Shown in pieces: positions 12,351 to 23,865 of a stretch of 64,000 nt of DNA. Every line of letters starts with the position of its first letter. Within the stretch, counting starts at the first letter, position 1. Both the position numbers and the translations under genes were made by a program. This DNA is from Melampsora larici-populina 98AG31 (lineage: Eukaryota; Basidiomycota; Pucciniomycetes; Pucciniales; Melampsoraceae): contig NW_006768770.1 of the NCBI RefSeq assembly GCF_000204055.1, forward strand, positions 110,353 through 174,352. Reading direction: 5' to 3'. Below the pieces are notes generated by a model, which ran no database searches, was not told the origin of the DNA, and saw only the letters and a list, made by a program, of their open reading frames with translations.

Positions 12351-13045
12351 CACTTTTCTAAAACATCTAAAACTCATGGTGTTTCGAACTAGCACTCAAT
12401 TGCACATAAATATTATTATCCCTATGAGTCTTTGACCTCTGCTCCACTTTCTTGTATCCATAACTTATATCATCCTTTCCTACAACCAGCAGACACTTCC
12501 TTTCTGTTTTCTCTGATCTACCCTTTACCTATAATTCAGTTCAATCTCAATAAACTCAAGTCTCTTTTCTCGTGAAATAAATGTGGTTAATTTATACAGT
12601 AAAAGAGATTTATGAAGGAAATCTTCCAAAGCTATCAGGTTCCAAAGGATCTTCGGATTCGATTTCCTTGCGTGATCCTTTTGTTGAGATGCTTGAGTTG
12701 GAGGAACCCAGAGGACATTAAAATCACTTCTTCAGCCTTGGCAAGTGATCAGTAAATTTGAAGTGAAGGTTTCACCTGAGTGGATTTCTTATCACTGAAC
12801 TTCAGCTGTCTATAGAGACCCAGCATTGCTATTATCTGATCTAACTTTCCCCTTGATCTGATGACGCTGATTATTAAGATGCACATATCATCGTCTTCAT
12901 ATCATACCCTCGATGCGATCCACATTCTGCTCAAATGACCTACAAAGTGCTTCGTGATTGCAGAAGATTGTGGAATGAATTGAAGTGTGTGAAGCTTTTC
13001 CTAGCTTTTCTTCTTAAGTAAGCTTGAGCTCATACGCTTGATTAT
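12351..13045. other. Laccase 3' region and intergenic spacer
   Basis: AT-rich sequence after the laccase stop. An aataaa lies at 12549 and a second at 12577 (in gaaataaatg), both candidate polyadenylation signals. No gene is supported. Confidence 0.4.
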
Positions 13046-13599
13046 GTACGTATCTTATGACAAACTTGGAATTTTAATCAAAGCGTTCGACCCACAACTC
13101 AGCCTCTCAAGCTGAACAACCAGACTATATAAACCAACCAAGCTCGCCACCTCTTGCTTTTCCCTCAAGACCAAAGTGAGTTTTACCCTCCTACTACCCA
13201 ATTTCATCCAACTATCCCTTATCATTCTTCCATCATGATAACTAACATTGACTCTTTTCTCAACCTTTTCAGCTCTTCAGGATCTATTTACAGTAGATAC
13301 CCGTTTGTTTGTCTCACTAGCTCAACTGAGCCACAGTGTTTACAAGTGTTGATGATTCCAAAAAAGCTACACATCTCATAAGCGAGAAAACCCTTCAGAT
13401 TTAATTTTCTGAAGCTCGATGACCTTGAGCATTTTCTTTCACCAATTTACCTTTTTTTTCAGGTATCTTTGTCATGTGCTATTCTTTCTTTCACTTTGTT
13501 GAAGATTGGATTTATGCTGTGAAGGGTGCTGGAGATGTGAGCTATTCTGAACTTGTATCTCTTTGTTTGTTTTTTCATTTGCTTGTTTTTGTAAGAGAT
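13046..13599 (+). repeat. Inverted duplication, left arm (part 1)
   Basis: This stretch is closely matched, in reverse orientation, by 23951-24504. Blocks such as ctcaagaccaaagtgag and ctagctcaactgagccacag are shared. The arm continues beyond the hAT insertion at 16677-16755. Both arms contain a TATATAA box (13126-13132; complement at 24416-24422) and GTGAGT / TTTTCAG splice-like sites, so they look like a duplicated transcription unit. Reading frames differ between arms and neither encodes a recognisable protein. A non-coding RNA or a decayed small gene are both possible. Confidence 0.75.
13126..13132 (+). promoter_or_regulatory. TATA box of the duplicated unit
   Basis: TATATAA is conserved at the same place in both arms of the inverted duplication (complement at 24416-24422), about 30 bp before the start of the best-conserved block. 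Confidence 0.4.
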
Positions 13600-16500
13600 T
13601 TATGGGATACAAAGTTGAATCCGGGAACGGTCCCGGATTTTTTCCCAAATTTCCAAATTTCCAAATGGAGTTGAAATTTGGGAAAAAAGAGGTGTAATGG
13701 CCGATGGAGCAATAGGGCTATGACCCGGCCCCGGAGCTGCGTGGCCGGCCCCGGGGCCAGGTAGGATCCGGCCTCGGCCACGAGGCACTCAAGATGGCCA
13801 CCGGGGAGCTTCGGGATGGCCCTGGCTCGGCCCAGCCTTTTGTGAGCTCATTCAAGGGCACCAGATCGATCAATTTCAGCATGTATGTAAAGGAAAAACA
13901 AAACAAAAACAAAAACAAAACAAGTTAAACAAAGGAGCGTGTAGAAAATTGAAATAAGAAACAACAAGAAAAAAAAATTAACGAGAGTAGAGAAATAAAA
14001 AGAAACTACAAGCTCGAAAAAGAAACTACATGGTCAAAACAAACCCCCACGACTTGAGACAAATCTGAGCTTCAAAGTTTTGATTGGTCATACTTGAACG
14101 ATAATCAGACATCACCCTTGATCCAGCAGAAAAGATCCTTTCGGAAGGGCCACCCGAAGCAGGGATGGCTAGCATGAACATAGCCATCCGAGCAAGTATT
14201 GGCCAGTTCGACTGATTAGTTTTCCAGAAGACTAATATGTCGGTGCGTTCATCCACAAGAGGGGCAAGGAGATACTCCCTAACCTTGTCTTCAAGTTGGA
14301 TAAATTTGCGTCGTTTAATAAAATGGTGTGGTCTGTCGTCATCACTTTCGAGCACGGGGTCCGGTTCAACAATTTCAATATCAGGATCTTGAGCCCGTTT
14401 GAAATGACAAGCTTGCTCGGTAAAGTATGCTATAAGTTGATCCTTGCCAAAACCAAGCTCTTCCATAGTAAAAGCGGTCACAGCGTTGAGCTTTCGGCGA
14501 GGGTCGAGTATTGGAGAACATATGTAGACCGGTTTCTTCAAAGCTAATGTGGAATATCTGACTAGCTTCTTGACCATGGGACAAATTGCAGCCTTCAGAT
14601 TGGTACAATCAGATGTGCTCCAAGCCTATGATTGGTAGAAGGATGAGTTAGACATTGAATAAATATGAAAAAGTTAATATGAAAAGACTTACTTTTTTGA
14701 GTTTCTCAACAAGCCATTGATAATCAGGCATTGCTTGAGAGAAGGTGGGATAGTCATCACCTTCAATCTCCTTGATGACAATTGCAAGAGGTCGTAGGAA
14801 TTTGACCAAGGTGCCAACTAATATCCATTCATCTTCGGTGAGGAGGTAAGGTTCTAAGGAATCATTGATGTTGCAATAATATTGCAGGACTTTCTTGAGC
14901 TCAAAGAATCGCTCAAGGGAGTAAAACGTTGAAGACCATCGAGTTGAGACCTCGTGGATCAGTCCAACCTTTCGAGGCTGAGAGGAGGATGCGATACATT
15001 GGTCAAGCGCCTGTTTGAGCTGAGTGCTCAAACGGACTCGCTTATGAAACCCACGAATTCGAGTTAAGATAGAATGGACTTGGAGATGGGGGGTAGGCTC
15101 GATTAATGAAGCAGTTCCATCTGGAAGATCATCGTTGTGATCTTGAGGTAGCTGAGGATCTAAAGCACTGAGAGGATCTGGTGGGGTCTTGCTGTCGAAA
15201 ATTGAGACTCCAGCTTTGGCGACGAGATTGATGACGTGGGCAACACACCCATGAAGATTCTTCTCATAGTCGAAATGAGGTACAAGAGTCTTGAGCTCGC
15301 GTCCCATGGTGATGTTGTTTGATGCATTGTCTGCAGTGATGCAGTAAAGTTTTTCGGTGATAGAAAATTGATCTAAGGTATGCTTGAGGAGGGCGGCCAT
15401 GTTCTTACCGGTATGAGATCCATCAATCTCTTTCAAAGCTAAAACTACTGATCTCATTTGAAAATCTTCGGTCATCCAGTGCGCGGTAACTCCAAGCATA
15501 GGTACACTGCTGGGTGATGTCCAAGCGTCACAGGTAATACTGATATAATCGATTGAAGCGAGAAGGGAAGTGAGTCGATTTCGGCTGAGTCAAAATTGAG
15601 CTACGATACCATCGGTGATGGCGGTTTGTTTGGATAGGAGAGGAGCCACGGCAGGGTTAATCCAGCACAAGAGCTCACGGAAGGCTGGGGCATCGACTAA
15701 AGAGACAGGGAGTTCTTGCTTGACTATAAGGCGGATCACAGCATTCGTGAGATTTCTTCGGTTGATATTTCCTAACTGGAGATTGAAGATAAAATGAATA
15801 TCAGCCAGAGTTACGATAAGAAGAATAAAAAGAAATGAAACTAAGAACTTACATTAGATGCTTTCCCCGTTTCTGGAAAGGTTGTAAGGGTTTGTTGAGA
15901 AGTGTCAACTGGAGCCTCGATGCGGTGAGCACGTGAGAGGTGACGGATCATCGACTTCGTGCTGGATGTCTTATCGATGGAGATTTCTTCGTTACAAACT
16001 ACAATAGGACCATCTTGATTGACTTGATCAGCAAAGCCCTTGTTGGCACGACAGATATTCTTGACCGTTTCGTCGGAGAAGGTGACTGTTGAGAAATACT
16101 GCCACACCCAAGACGTTCGGTTGGTGGCAGTATTGTCCGATTCGACTGCACTAGCGACAGCGGAGACCGAATCAGAAGGTGCAATAGAGGCAGTTCGACT
16201 TGAAGTTGTTGACATAGTGGCATTCAGGTCAGTGACTTCGCGGCGAAGACTTCGGCGGGACATCGAGACAGGATTCCGATGGGGTATTGGGAGTCTTCAG
16301 ATACGAGGGTGCGAGGGTATGGACTTCGGAAAAGGGTTGAGGGTTACTCAGCAAGCCCTTTACCCTTTTCCGTACTGGAATTTTACCGGCGCCCCGGCCC
16401 CGGGAAGCCCCGGGACGGGGCTTTTGTCTCTATAACTTGGTTAGGGCTATGGCCCTGGGCTTGGCCACGACCTAGTTGTGGGAAGCCTCGGGCAGACTCG

Positions 16501-16668
16501 GCCGGGCAGGGCCAGGGCCGGGTCATAGCCCTATGGAGCAACCGGGGATTCAAAGATAAAAAAATCCGGATTTTTTCCCAATATCCAAACTACCGCTAAA
16601 AACGGTATTTGGAAATTTGGGAAAAAATCCGGGACCGTTCTCGGATTCAACTTTGTATCCCATAATTA
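13600..16668 (-). mobile_element. hAT transposon, 3069 bp, inactivated
   Basis: The ends are long inverted repeats beginning TTATGGGATACAAAGTTGAA at 13600 (right end complement TAATTATGGGATACAAAG..., so three extra bases at the right). They continue for over 50 bp through ggtcccggattttttccc. The flanks carry the 8-bp duplication TAAGAGAT (13592-13599, 16669-16676), the canonical hAT length. The related arm at 23.9 kb shows the same locus without the insertion, which confirms the borders. Subterminal regions are rich in GGCC(C/G)GG(C/G) words. It encodes one BED-finger/hATC transposase on the minus strand. Confidence 0.92.
14026..16263 (-). pseudogene. hAT transposase with BED finger, internal stop
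   Basis: Recombinase that would cut and paste the surrounding element. Minus-strand order: N-terminal Ser/Thr-rich segment and BED-type finger region (16263-15850; SWVWQYF then KTSSTKSMIRHL...H), RNase H-like core (15790-14697; YCITADNASNN), and the hATC dimerisation block near the end (14170-14040; GGPSERIFSAGS). An intron lies at about 15840-15790 and another at about 14692-14630. An in-frame TGA at 15590-15592 interrupts the core just before the conserved CDAWT segment and no intron is evident there, so the gene is probably dead. Similar tails are found in many eukaryotic hAT proteins (ZBED/Tam3 type). Confidence 0.8.
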
Positions 16669-16676
16669 TAAGAGAT

Positions 16677-16755
16677 GTCTTTTTGAAAATTGGCTGTGAC
16701 TTGATAATTTATTTCCTTCTCGTTATTCTTGTGTCTTCTGCGCGTATCTCCTGCA
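16677..16755 (+). repeat. Inverted duplication, left arm (part 2)
   Basis: Continuation of the left arm after the hAT insertion. gtctttttgaaaattggctg and following sequence match the complement of 23866-23944. Similarity fades near 16755. Confidence 0.7.
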
Positions 16756-17218
16756 TTATGACTACTTCAATATTACAATCTTTCACCGAACTTTTCAAAA
16801 ATCCTCTCATTTGAGGATAAGCTCTGTACTACAGTCCGCAATTGAAATAACCCTAGAAAACATTTCAAAGAGCTCACCCAAGATGAGCAAAGAGGTTTCA
16901 CTTTCACGCCGGCTTTCATTCTTCCATTACATAGCTTTAAGGTGGACGATATTGTAAGGAATCTGGCTGTCTGATTGGATGATTCGGGACAAACTGAACT
17001 TGAGACCAGGCAATACCTGAGCTGGATACTGAGGGATGTCACATGACCTTTCAAGCTCATAACAGGTTCAGTGTTACATATCGTATCCAACCGTCTGACT
17101 GTCAACAGATCACTCACCACATTGCATAATTCTAATCTCGCCGTCTGCATCATCTCGATCCCATTGTTTTGATTGGAACGAACAAGACCACAACACTCAA
17201 CCAGTTCATTCATCAGTG
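16756..17218. other. Upstream region of the Dam1 gene
   Basis: No supported gene. A 170-codon minus-strand open frame (16773-17285) overlaps the Dam1 first exon in antisense and has no recognisable domain. Confidence 0.4.
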
Positions 17219-18404
17219 ATGTCAGCTCCAGATACACGTCTAAAGGCTCCCAAAACACCGTAAGTGATGAACCTAAGATTCCCAAAGAAGAAAACCCCTT
17301 TCAAGGATCACTGATTCATGATGACTTTTTCCTTTTTCTGGTTCTGTTCGATCATCATCTCGAATTCCAAAAAAACCTCCAAAAAGTTTAAAACGAATCT
17401 CACGTAATTCATTAAGAGCTCAAGCCCTTTCGACTTCCCAAGCCAACCAACCTAATCCGAATCTCAGATCATCAGAACCTCCCGAAAGTTTCAAAGATCC
17501 CCTCAAATCGATCTCACCTTTATTTTCAGATTTATCTGATTCCATTCAAGATTTACATACGAATTTGATCAGATTAGATCAAGTTTGTGAAAACTTAAAT
17601 GGATTCAATCAATCCTTTTCAAGTTATTTGTATGGTTTAAGAATGATTTATTATACTACTGATTTTGATGAAGCACCTGATGAGATTGGATTCAAGGAGT
17701 TTAAGAAACGGAAAGTAGAAATCGAAGAGATGAGATTGAAGTTGAAATTAGTTGAAGATGAAAAGAAGATGTCGAATTCACTTGATCATCATCGGTTAGT
17801 TCTCGGTATGGATTTCAATATGATCAAGTTGAAATATTTTGGCTGATTCTGTTTCTTTGGGGGGGGACGTCATTTGTTAGGTTTGATCAAGATGTTTCGG
17901 GGTACGAACAAGCTGATCAATCATCCACGAGTGGAATCGCCCAAAACCGTGACTATTCCAAACCACATCAACCTGTTCAATCCACAAGTCATCAAGCTTC
18001 CGGATCAGGATCAGGAAGTAGAGGCCCCTCACAGCAACCCAAAAGTTTCAAATCCCAAACCAAAGCTCAACAAAAACAACTCTTAAGATCCACTGAACCG
18101 ATCATGAAAACCTTACCGATCAAATTTAGAGAACAACAACCGAGTCGAAGCGAAATGGAAAAAGTGATTTGTTTATTGTTTTTGAATCCTAATGGACTCT
18201 CACTCAAACAAGTCGTCAAACTTGATCCTACTTTAGCTTTACATCGTGCTAGAGAATGTGTGACGGCTCTGGTGGCTGCTAAACAGGCTAGTAAATCGAA
18301 TGAAGATGTAAGTTTCTTTTGGATGAAGATTCTAAGCGTAAGTTGATCAGAAGTGGGTGACTGATGGGGTTTGGTTGTAGGGATTGGTTTATCGATTGAA
18401 CTGA
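17219..18404 (+). CDS. DAM1: DASH complex subunit Dam1
   Basis: Outer-kinetochore protein of the DASH/Dam1 ring that couples chromosomes to spindle microtubules. Four exons (17219-17259, 17387-17794, 17881-18307, 18381-18404) join to 299 residues, with introns GTAAGT...AAG, GTTAGT...TAG and GTAAGT...TAG. The start ATG leads into MSAPDTRLKAPKTPLKRISR, the usual Dam1-like TPL(K/R)R(I/V)SR start. The diagnostic Dam1 domain is about residues 50-110 (LFSDLSDSIQDLHTNLIRLD; ENLNGFNQSFSSYLYGLRM), followed by a charged helix. The middle is Gln/Ser-rich. The last 60 residues (MEKVICLLFLNPNGLSLKQV ... DGLVYRLN) look like a small winged-helix fold, which is unusual. The last coding exon is only 24 nt. 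Confidence 0.85.
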
Positions 18405-20050
18405 AGATGAAGATGGACAGATGGAGAAGATGTCGAATAGTTTGCATAGTGATAAGGACATTGGTTTCTGTGGCTTTTGTTTTGTTTTGATTGTAGATAT
18501 TTACACGAGTGAAGTCAAAGATGATTGAGATGATGTATATGAGTAAGAGCATCTCCTATCGTCTCGGTAAGTGCCCTCGGCGGTAAATTGTACCGTACCG
18601 ACGGTCATCCCCAATTGTGTCAAAACACGCTACCTACAGAATTGGTAGGAATTTGGTAAAGGTCCAGTAAATCTGGACCTCTACCAAGTTCAGTATCTAC
18701 CCTACCCCAAAGCGACCCAAGCAATTCTTGTCTCTGCATCCCCCAAATCACTCAAAACCACCTACTCCCTCAAATTCAATCCATCAATTCTCTTCATCAC
18801 CTTTGAATCCAATCTCTATAATCATTCTGTCTTTCATATCTTCATCAATCAAATACTTCAACTCAAAATTCAATCAAGTCAAGAAAATAATCAATATTTA
18901 TTAAACCAAACAGATCAAACAAACCAAGAAATTAATCAATATTTATTAAAAAAAAGTCAATAACTGGTTTCCTGCCAAAGAAGAGAAGCTGGCCAAAGCT
19001 TGAATGCACATCAGCCAGTAACCCAAGTTTGGCACAAACCAAAGTGACAAAAAACAAGTCACTGATTGCCTCAATGTCATCTTGTCATTCAAAAAGCATG
19101 ATCTTAAATCAATCAAAATAAGGTGAGCAACATGTCAATATTGTCATGATTTAATCAATCCAATTGATTGGTTTGATTCTATTTTTTTAGGTGGATTTCT
19201 TTGAAGACAGCCAAATTTGAAGTTTCAGGTATTTATGCTCAGATTGAACAAAGCCCACCTAGCAGAACTGTTCAGACTGGTTGGCTGGATCTTGCAATCC
19301 CAACAAAATGACTCTGAGGCCTCACTTTAGATCTTGAAGGATCCTTTTGGTTGCACCTGAATGGATCACCCCACAACCTCCTCCTGGGACTTTAGCCATG
19401 TCTATTGCTGCTGTTCCCTCTAGTGATGCAGCCTCAGATTCCACCATTCCCAGCACCCTTGTCCTTGTACCCCACCTTGCCTGATTGGAATCAAGCAATC
19501 CAAACCCAAGTGTAAGGTCAATCTGGAGGCAGAAGAAATCCAAGAAGTTTGAGATGAAAAAATCACCAGAAGCAATGAATTGGCTGAACATCAAGTGGAA
19601 TTGACCAAGCAAATGGTTAAAGTTGATGCTGTCCTGAAGCCAAAGCAAGTTTGGTCCAAATGAACAATCTTGAAAGTTTCAATTTAATGAGGTCAGAGAA
19701 TAAATTCCAAACTGAAGTTGTAAAGGAGACCCTCAGATTAATGCAACAGCCTCTTAAGGAGAAGTAACAAACTCCTAATACTTTTTCTCCTTTGAGTAGC
19801 AATGGTAGCACTTAACTTCATCATTCAGTCTTGATAACTTAACAGGATTGTATATCAGTTTAATATCTCAACAAGTTTTTATGTTGTGTATCAAAACAAT
19901 TTAATTAGTTTGTTTATCTTGTCAATTTTTTTTTGTTTGTTGTCAACTTTTTCTTTTTAAACATGAGCTAGAAGTTATTTTCACACACAAGTAGTGGGTT
20001 CATACAAAAGCTCTAAGAACATGACAACATCTTCTTACTCAGTCTCTTAT
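18405..20050. other. Intergenic, decayed repeat sequence
   Basis: 18542-18560 (taagagcatctcctatcg) resembles the GAGCATCCCC terminus of the element at 41130, so an old related end may lie here. Its partner was not found. 19270-19770 has broken open frames on both strands without a supportable gene. Long T-rich stretches occur near 19920. Confidence 0.4.
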
Positions 20051-20426
20051 CAAGAGCATGTTCACTTAAGCAATTTCTGATCAGAAATCATTTCTTGTGA
20101 CGTACAGAAATCACAGAATGGTTATAACAAACAATTTTTATGCCAATTTTGAGAATCAGCTTTTGGCTCATTCTCATCCATATATAGAAATCACATTCCA
20201 TCCTTTTGATCAAAATGAACAAGTCCATGTCCACCATACAAAACTGTACAATACCATACAACCTTGTATAAAACCAATGACCATTCAGATCATGCAATAC
20301 ACTCCCAAACCCTTTACTGCTCTGCCTTTCACTCCTCATCACCCTTTAATAATCAATTGAAAACTCTCTACCAACATTAGAATTTCCAGCAATACCAAGA
20401 AATTAACCACCAGCAGTGAAACTGAA

Positions 20427-21010
20427 TTGATTTCCCAGCCTTCAGCATCAAAACAATCAAAATCAGCAGACAAATTGACTCAAAAGAAGAAGGAAGATAA
20501 GAAGAAGGAAGATGATAAAGCTGAATATACTACTGGTGGTGTATGGACTCTTCAAGAGTCCCTTTACTCAATTGATGAATACTTACATCTGGTCTCAGTT
20601 TGGAAAAACAAATGATGGTGGAATCAATTCAGATTCTTGGAAGGCAGTGCTTATCAACAACAACAAGAAATTTAGAACAATTTTCAAATTAACACAGTTG
20701 GAAAATCACATTCAAAAGGTTTGTGATTCCTTCTTCTCATCTTTCTTGCTTGATTTTGATTCAACTTCAATCTATGCAATATCAAACTCAGCTCAAGATG
20801 ACATTCAAGGCTCTTGACAAGATCAAAGGGTCTTCAGGTGCTTCAGGAGTTAATGAAGTCAGTGGAGTAGTTCATGTAAATTGATTGTAAAGATACTATA
20901 TTGGTATCAAGAACTTCTTGAAATTATTGGATGATAGTAGATCCAGAGATTTTGAATTGTTCTCCAGCAACTCAATTAGATTCAGAGTTGCCAATGATAT
21001 ATGACATGTT
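20427..21010 (+). pseudogene. Broken Myb/SANT-like DNA-binding protein
   Basis: Plus-strand frames read a Lys-rich segment (ADKLTQKKKEDKKKEDDKAE), then GGVWTLQESLYSIDEYLHLV. After a frame change comes TNDGGINSDSWKAVL, then KLTQLENHIQKVCDSF, later MTFKALDKIKGSSGAS. This order of W..E...L...YL..V, DGG...W..V and QL..H...VC is what one sees in the Myb/SANT-like domain proteins spread by transposons in fungi and plants. The parts lie in different frames with stops, so the gene is decayed. It belongs to the 20051-23653 element. Confidence 0.6.
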
Positions 21011-21625
21011 CCTTGACCATCACACATCTATTAAAGTGAATGATAAGCTTGCCTTCAGAGGCTTTCATCATAGCCCTCGAGTGCCAGCTAAACCTCACAA
21101 ACCTGTAGATCACTGTCCTCAAGAACTTCTTTTGTATATTCACAGCCCCCATCTACTGGGCTCTGACAGGCCAGAGCCTACCACTTACTTCATGAAAAAT
21201 TCATCAAAAATTGAGAAAGATTTCATGAAAGCTTCAATATGTTTTCAACAAAGCTTCAACATAGCTTCTCTGGACATATGACCCAGCACAACAATTCACA
21301 TGCATTCATCTGACATCGGGGACTCATTTATAGGCCCAGTCTATGTTTTTCACACCTGCTCTCAATTGTTGCAAAACGTTTTGACTTGGTTGTGTCCAAA
21401 TTCAAACCACAGTATCAACCAATACAACAGCTTATGTTGGATTACAAGAACCACGTGAGAGTCATCATGGTTAGAACATATTACAACTTTAACACACATT
21501 GATCTTACTACATATCCATTGCATCTTTGTTGTGGCTGTCTTGCACAAATCCCTAAGATTGGATGTCAAAGAAGTTAGTATACAGTTCTAGATCGAGTCT
21601 CTTGTACCACTCACAATATTTCAGC

Positions 21626-22044
21626 CATAAAGTCTTGGAAGGGAGAAGCTGATCCAAAGGCAGCATACTTGACATAAGGCAGATGATCAATGCAAGCCTT
21701 GTTCCGGTGAAAAACCCAACAAGCCTGTACAAACCATACCAAAGGTGTACATACCCAGACTGTTAGGTTTGCATTAAGAGCAGATGCAAGCCCTGATCCG
21801 GTCAAAAACCCCGCGGCGTGGGGACTTTCCCGACAGGGGTGGATTGGATCTGGCCAGATGCAAAACCCCCAAGCCCGCACAAACCCATACAGGCCATGTA
21901 CAAACCCATATCTTGAGGTTTGCATCAGGTCTGATGCAGGCCCTGATCCTGAGAAAAACCCCTGCAACACTGGCACTTTTCTGGCGGGGAGGGTCTGCGT
22001 CTGGCCAGATGCAGACCCTCAAACCTGTACAAACCCATACCTTA
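21626..22044 (+). repeat. Large palindrome, left arm (419 bp)
   Basis: It is the reverse complement of 22386-22804 with no net length change (every paired position sums to 44430) and scattered substitutions. Shared blocks include ggaagggagaagctgatcca and acaaacccatacctta. The open frames on both strands here are products of the symmetry and the local composition, not genes. Confidence 0.9.
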
Positions 22045-22440
22045 TGGGTTGGAGGGTTTACATCAGGCCAGATGCAAGCCCTAGTCCTGTGAAGAAACCC
22101 CTGACATCGATACTTTTTTGTTGGAGAGGGTCTGCATCTGGCCAGATGCAAACCCTCAAACCTGTGAAAACACATATCTTATGGGCTGGAGGGCATGCAT
22201 CTGGCCAAATGCAGGCCCTCTCTGACAGAAAGGACCAACACCACGGGGTTAATCTATTGGGGAGAGTCTGCATCTGGCCAGATGCAAACCCTCAAACCTG
22301 TCAGAAACCATATCTCATGGGCTGGAGGGTATGCATCTGGCCAGATGCAAACCCTCAAACCTGTGAAAAACCATATCTTATGGGCTAAGGTATGGGTTTG
22401 TACAGGTTTGAGGGTCTGCATCTGGCCAGACGCAGACCCT
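21992..22440. repeat. Array of GCATCTGGCCAGATGC palindromes in the palindrome centre
   Basis: Units of the form gtctgcatctggccagatgcaaaccctcaaacctgt recur about every 60-70 bp (near 1997, 2063, 2135, 2196, 2268, 2333 and 2418 when 20000 is added), separated by cctgtgaaaaaccatatcttatgggctggaggg-like spacers. The core GCATCTGGCCAGATGC is a perfect 16-bp palindrome in several units. More divergent units (ggatctggccagatgc near 21849, gcatccggccagatcc near 22569) lie in the arms. Confidence 0.85.
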
Positions 22441-22804
22441 CCCCACCAGAAAAGTGCCGATGTTGCAGGGTTTTTTCTCGGGATCAGGGCCTGCATCAGA
22501 CCTGATGCAAACCTTAAGATATGGGTTTGTACATGGCCTGTATGGGTTTGTGCGGGCTTGGGGGTGTTGCATCCGGCCAGATCCAATCCACCCCTGTTGG
22601 GAAAGTCCCCACGCCACGGGGTTTTTGACCGGATCAGGGCTTGCATCTGCTCTTAATGCAAACCTAACAGTCTGGGTATGTACACCTTTGGTATGGTTTG
22701 TACAGGCTTGTTGGGTTTTTCACCGGAACAAGGCTTGCATTGATCATCTACCTTATGTCAACTATGCTGCCTTTGGATCAGCTTCTCCCTTCCAAGACTT
22801 TATG
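22386..22804 (-). repeat. Large palindrome, right arm (419 bp)
   Basis: Reverse complement of 21626-22044. The spacer between the arms is 341 bp and holds further copies of the GGCCAGATGC motif. Confidence 0.9.
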
Positions 22805-23865
22805 TCTTGGTATTTGTAACATGTAATTTTGAAAAAAGACCAATCACTTCCGAAACTTTATGTGTTGATATTTGTAACATGTAATTTTGACGAAATCAAG
22901 ATAAAGCTTCAAACAGATGAGGGTCTGGCTTAGTGGCGGCTCATAGAGAGCTTTATAATCAAAAAGGTGTCACATATGGGAGACAAGAGCTAAGAGCACA
23001 CAAACACAATAATCAAATAAAGCAGAAACATATCAAAAATGACATGGAATGATTGGTCAGGGGTTAGTTTGCTGCCATACATCCTGTTCATCTTTGAGAG
23101 GTGCGGCCACATGATGTGTTCCTTGGAGGTCACTGGTCCTCTCATGATTAATTTTGGTCTGGAAACCTGCTCAGATTTCAGATGTTTGCAGGCATCATCT
23201 CAAGCTCCCTTGAAGCTTCTCTGACGCTAGCATAAAGTTTTGGTGAAATCTTCCTGAATTTTTGTTGAATTTTTGTTGAAGTCGTGGTAAGCTCTGGCCT
23301 GCCAGAGCCCAGTAGATGGGGGCTGTGATTGTTTTCTGTGGAGCTTCAAACTTCAACAAGCAAACTTTGGTGTCTTGAACAATGCAAGGAAGTCTTTTCC
23401 AGCTTGAAGGACATATTGGGGAAGATCAAATGGATTTTGAGAGGAGGATGTGGAAATTGTAAGAATCAGACATGATGGTTGCTTTGATGTGCTTAGAGAC
23501 CATCAAGACAAACCCTGTTGACCATCTTGTTTCACACTTTTGGTCAAGGAAACGAAATGTTGTATCTTTTCACAAAAATGACTTTTTAACACCTAGAAAA
23601 CTGGTCTTTTGAAAACCAATTTCTGGGAAACACAGTAAGTGAACACGCTCTTGTTTAACCTTGTCCTAAATCATCCAATAAATCATCCCAATTCCTGACC
23701 ATTCAACTTATAAATAGGCAAAGATTCAAAGCTGGAGTGAAACTGAAAGCACTTTGATTATCTTGGGTAAACTTTTTGAAATTGGGCCTAGCGTTATTCG
23801 AGTTACAGACTCCAAAACATATCCTCAGACCAAAAAATGATTTTTGAAGAAGTTCAGTACATAGG

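Larger units (their letters stand above)
20051..23653. mobile_element. 3.6-kb element with CAAGAGC(A/G)TGTTCACTTA ends
   Basis: The left end CAAGAGCATGTTCACTTA (20051) is matched by the complement at the right end (TAAGTGAACACGCTCTTG, ending 23653). Similarity beyond the first 18 bp is weak and no clear target duplication is visible (ttat before, ttta after), so the class is uncertain. Inside are a broken Myb/SANT-like gene, a pair of inverted segments sharing ccccatctactgggctctg (about 21143-21285 and 23203-23330), and a large palindrome (21626-22804). Myb/SANT proteins are the usual partner protein of PIF/Harbinger transposases, so a Harbinger-related origin is possible but unproven. Confidence 0.55.

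Noticed and set aside
16773..17285. 170-codon minus-strand open frame
   Set aside because: No recognised motif; overlaps the Dam1 promoter and first exon in antisense; codon pattern gives no support.
21784..22656. Overlapping open frames of up to 176 codons on both strands with repeated GLRVCIWPDADP-like words
   Set aside because: They are the reading of a palindromic repeat on both strands; the same peptides appear in opposite orientation and no domain or splice signal supports them.
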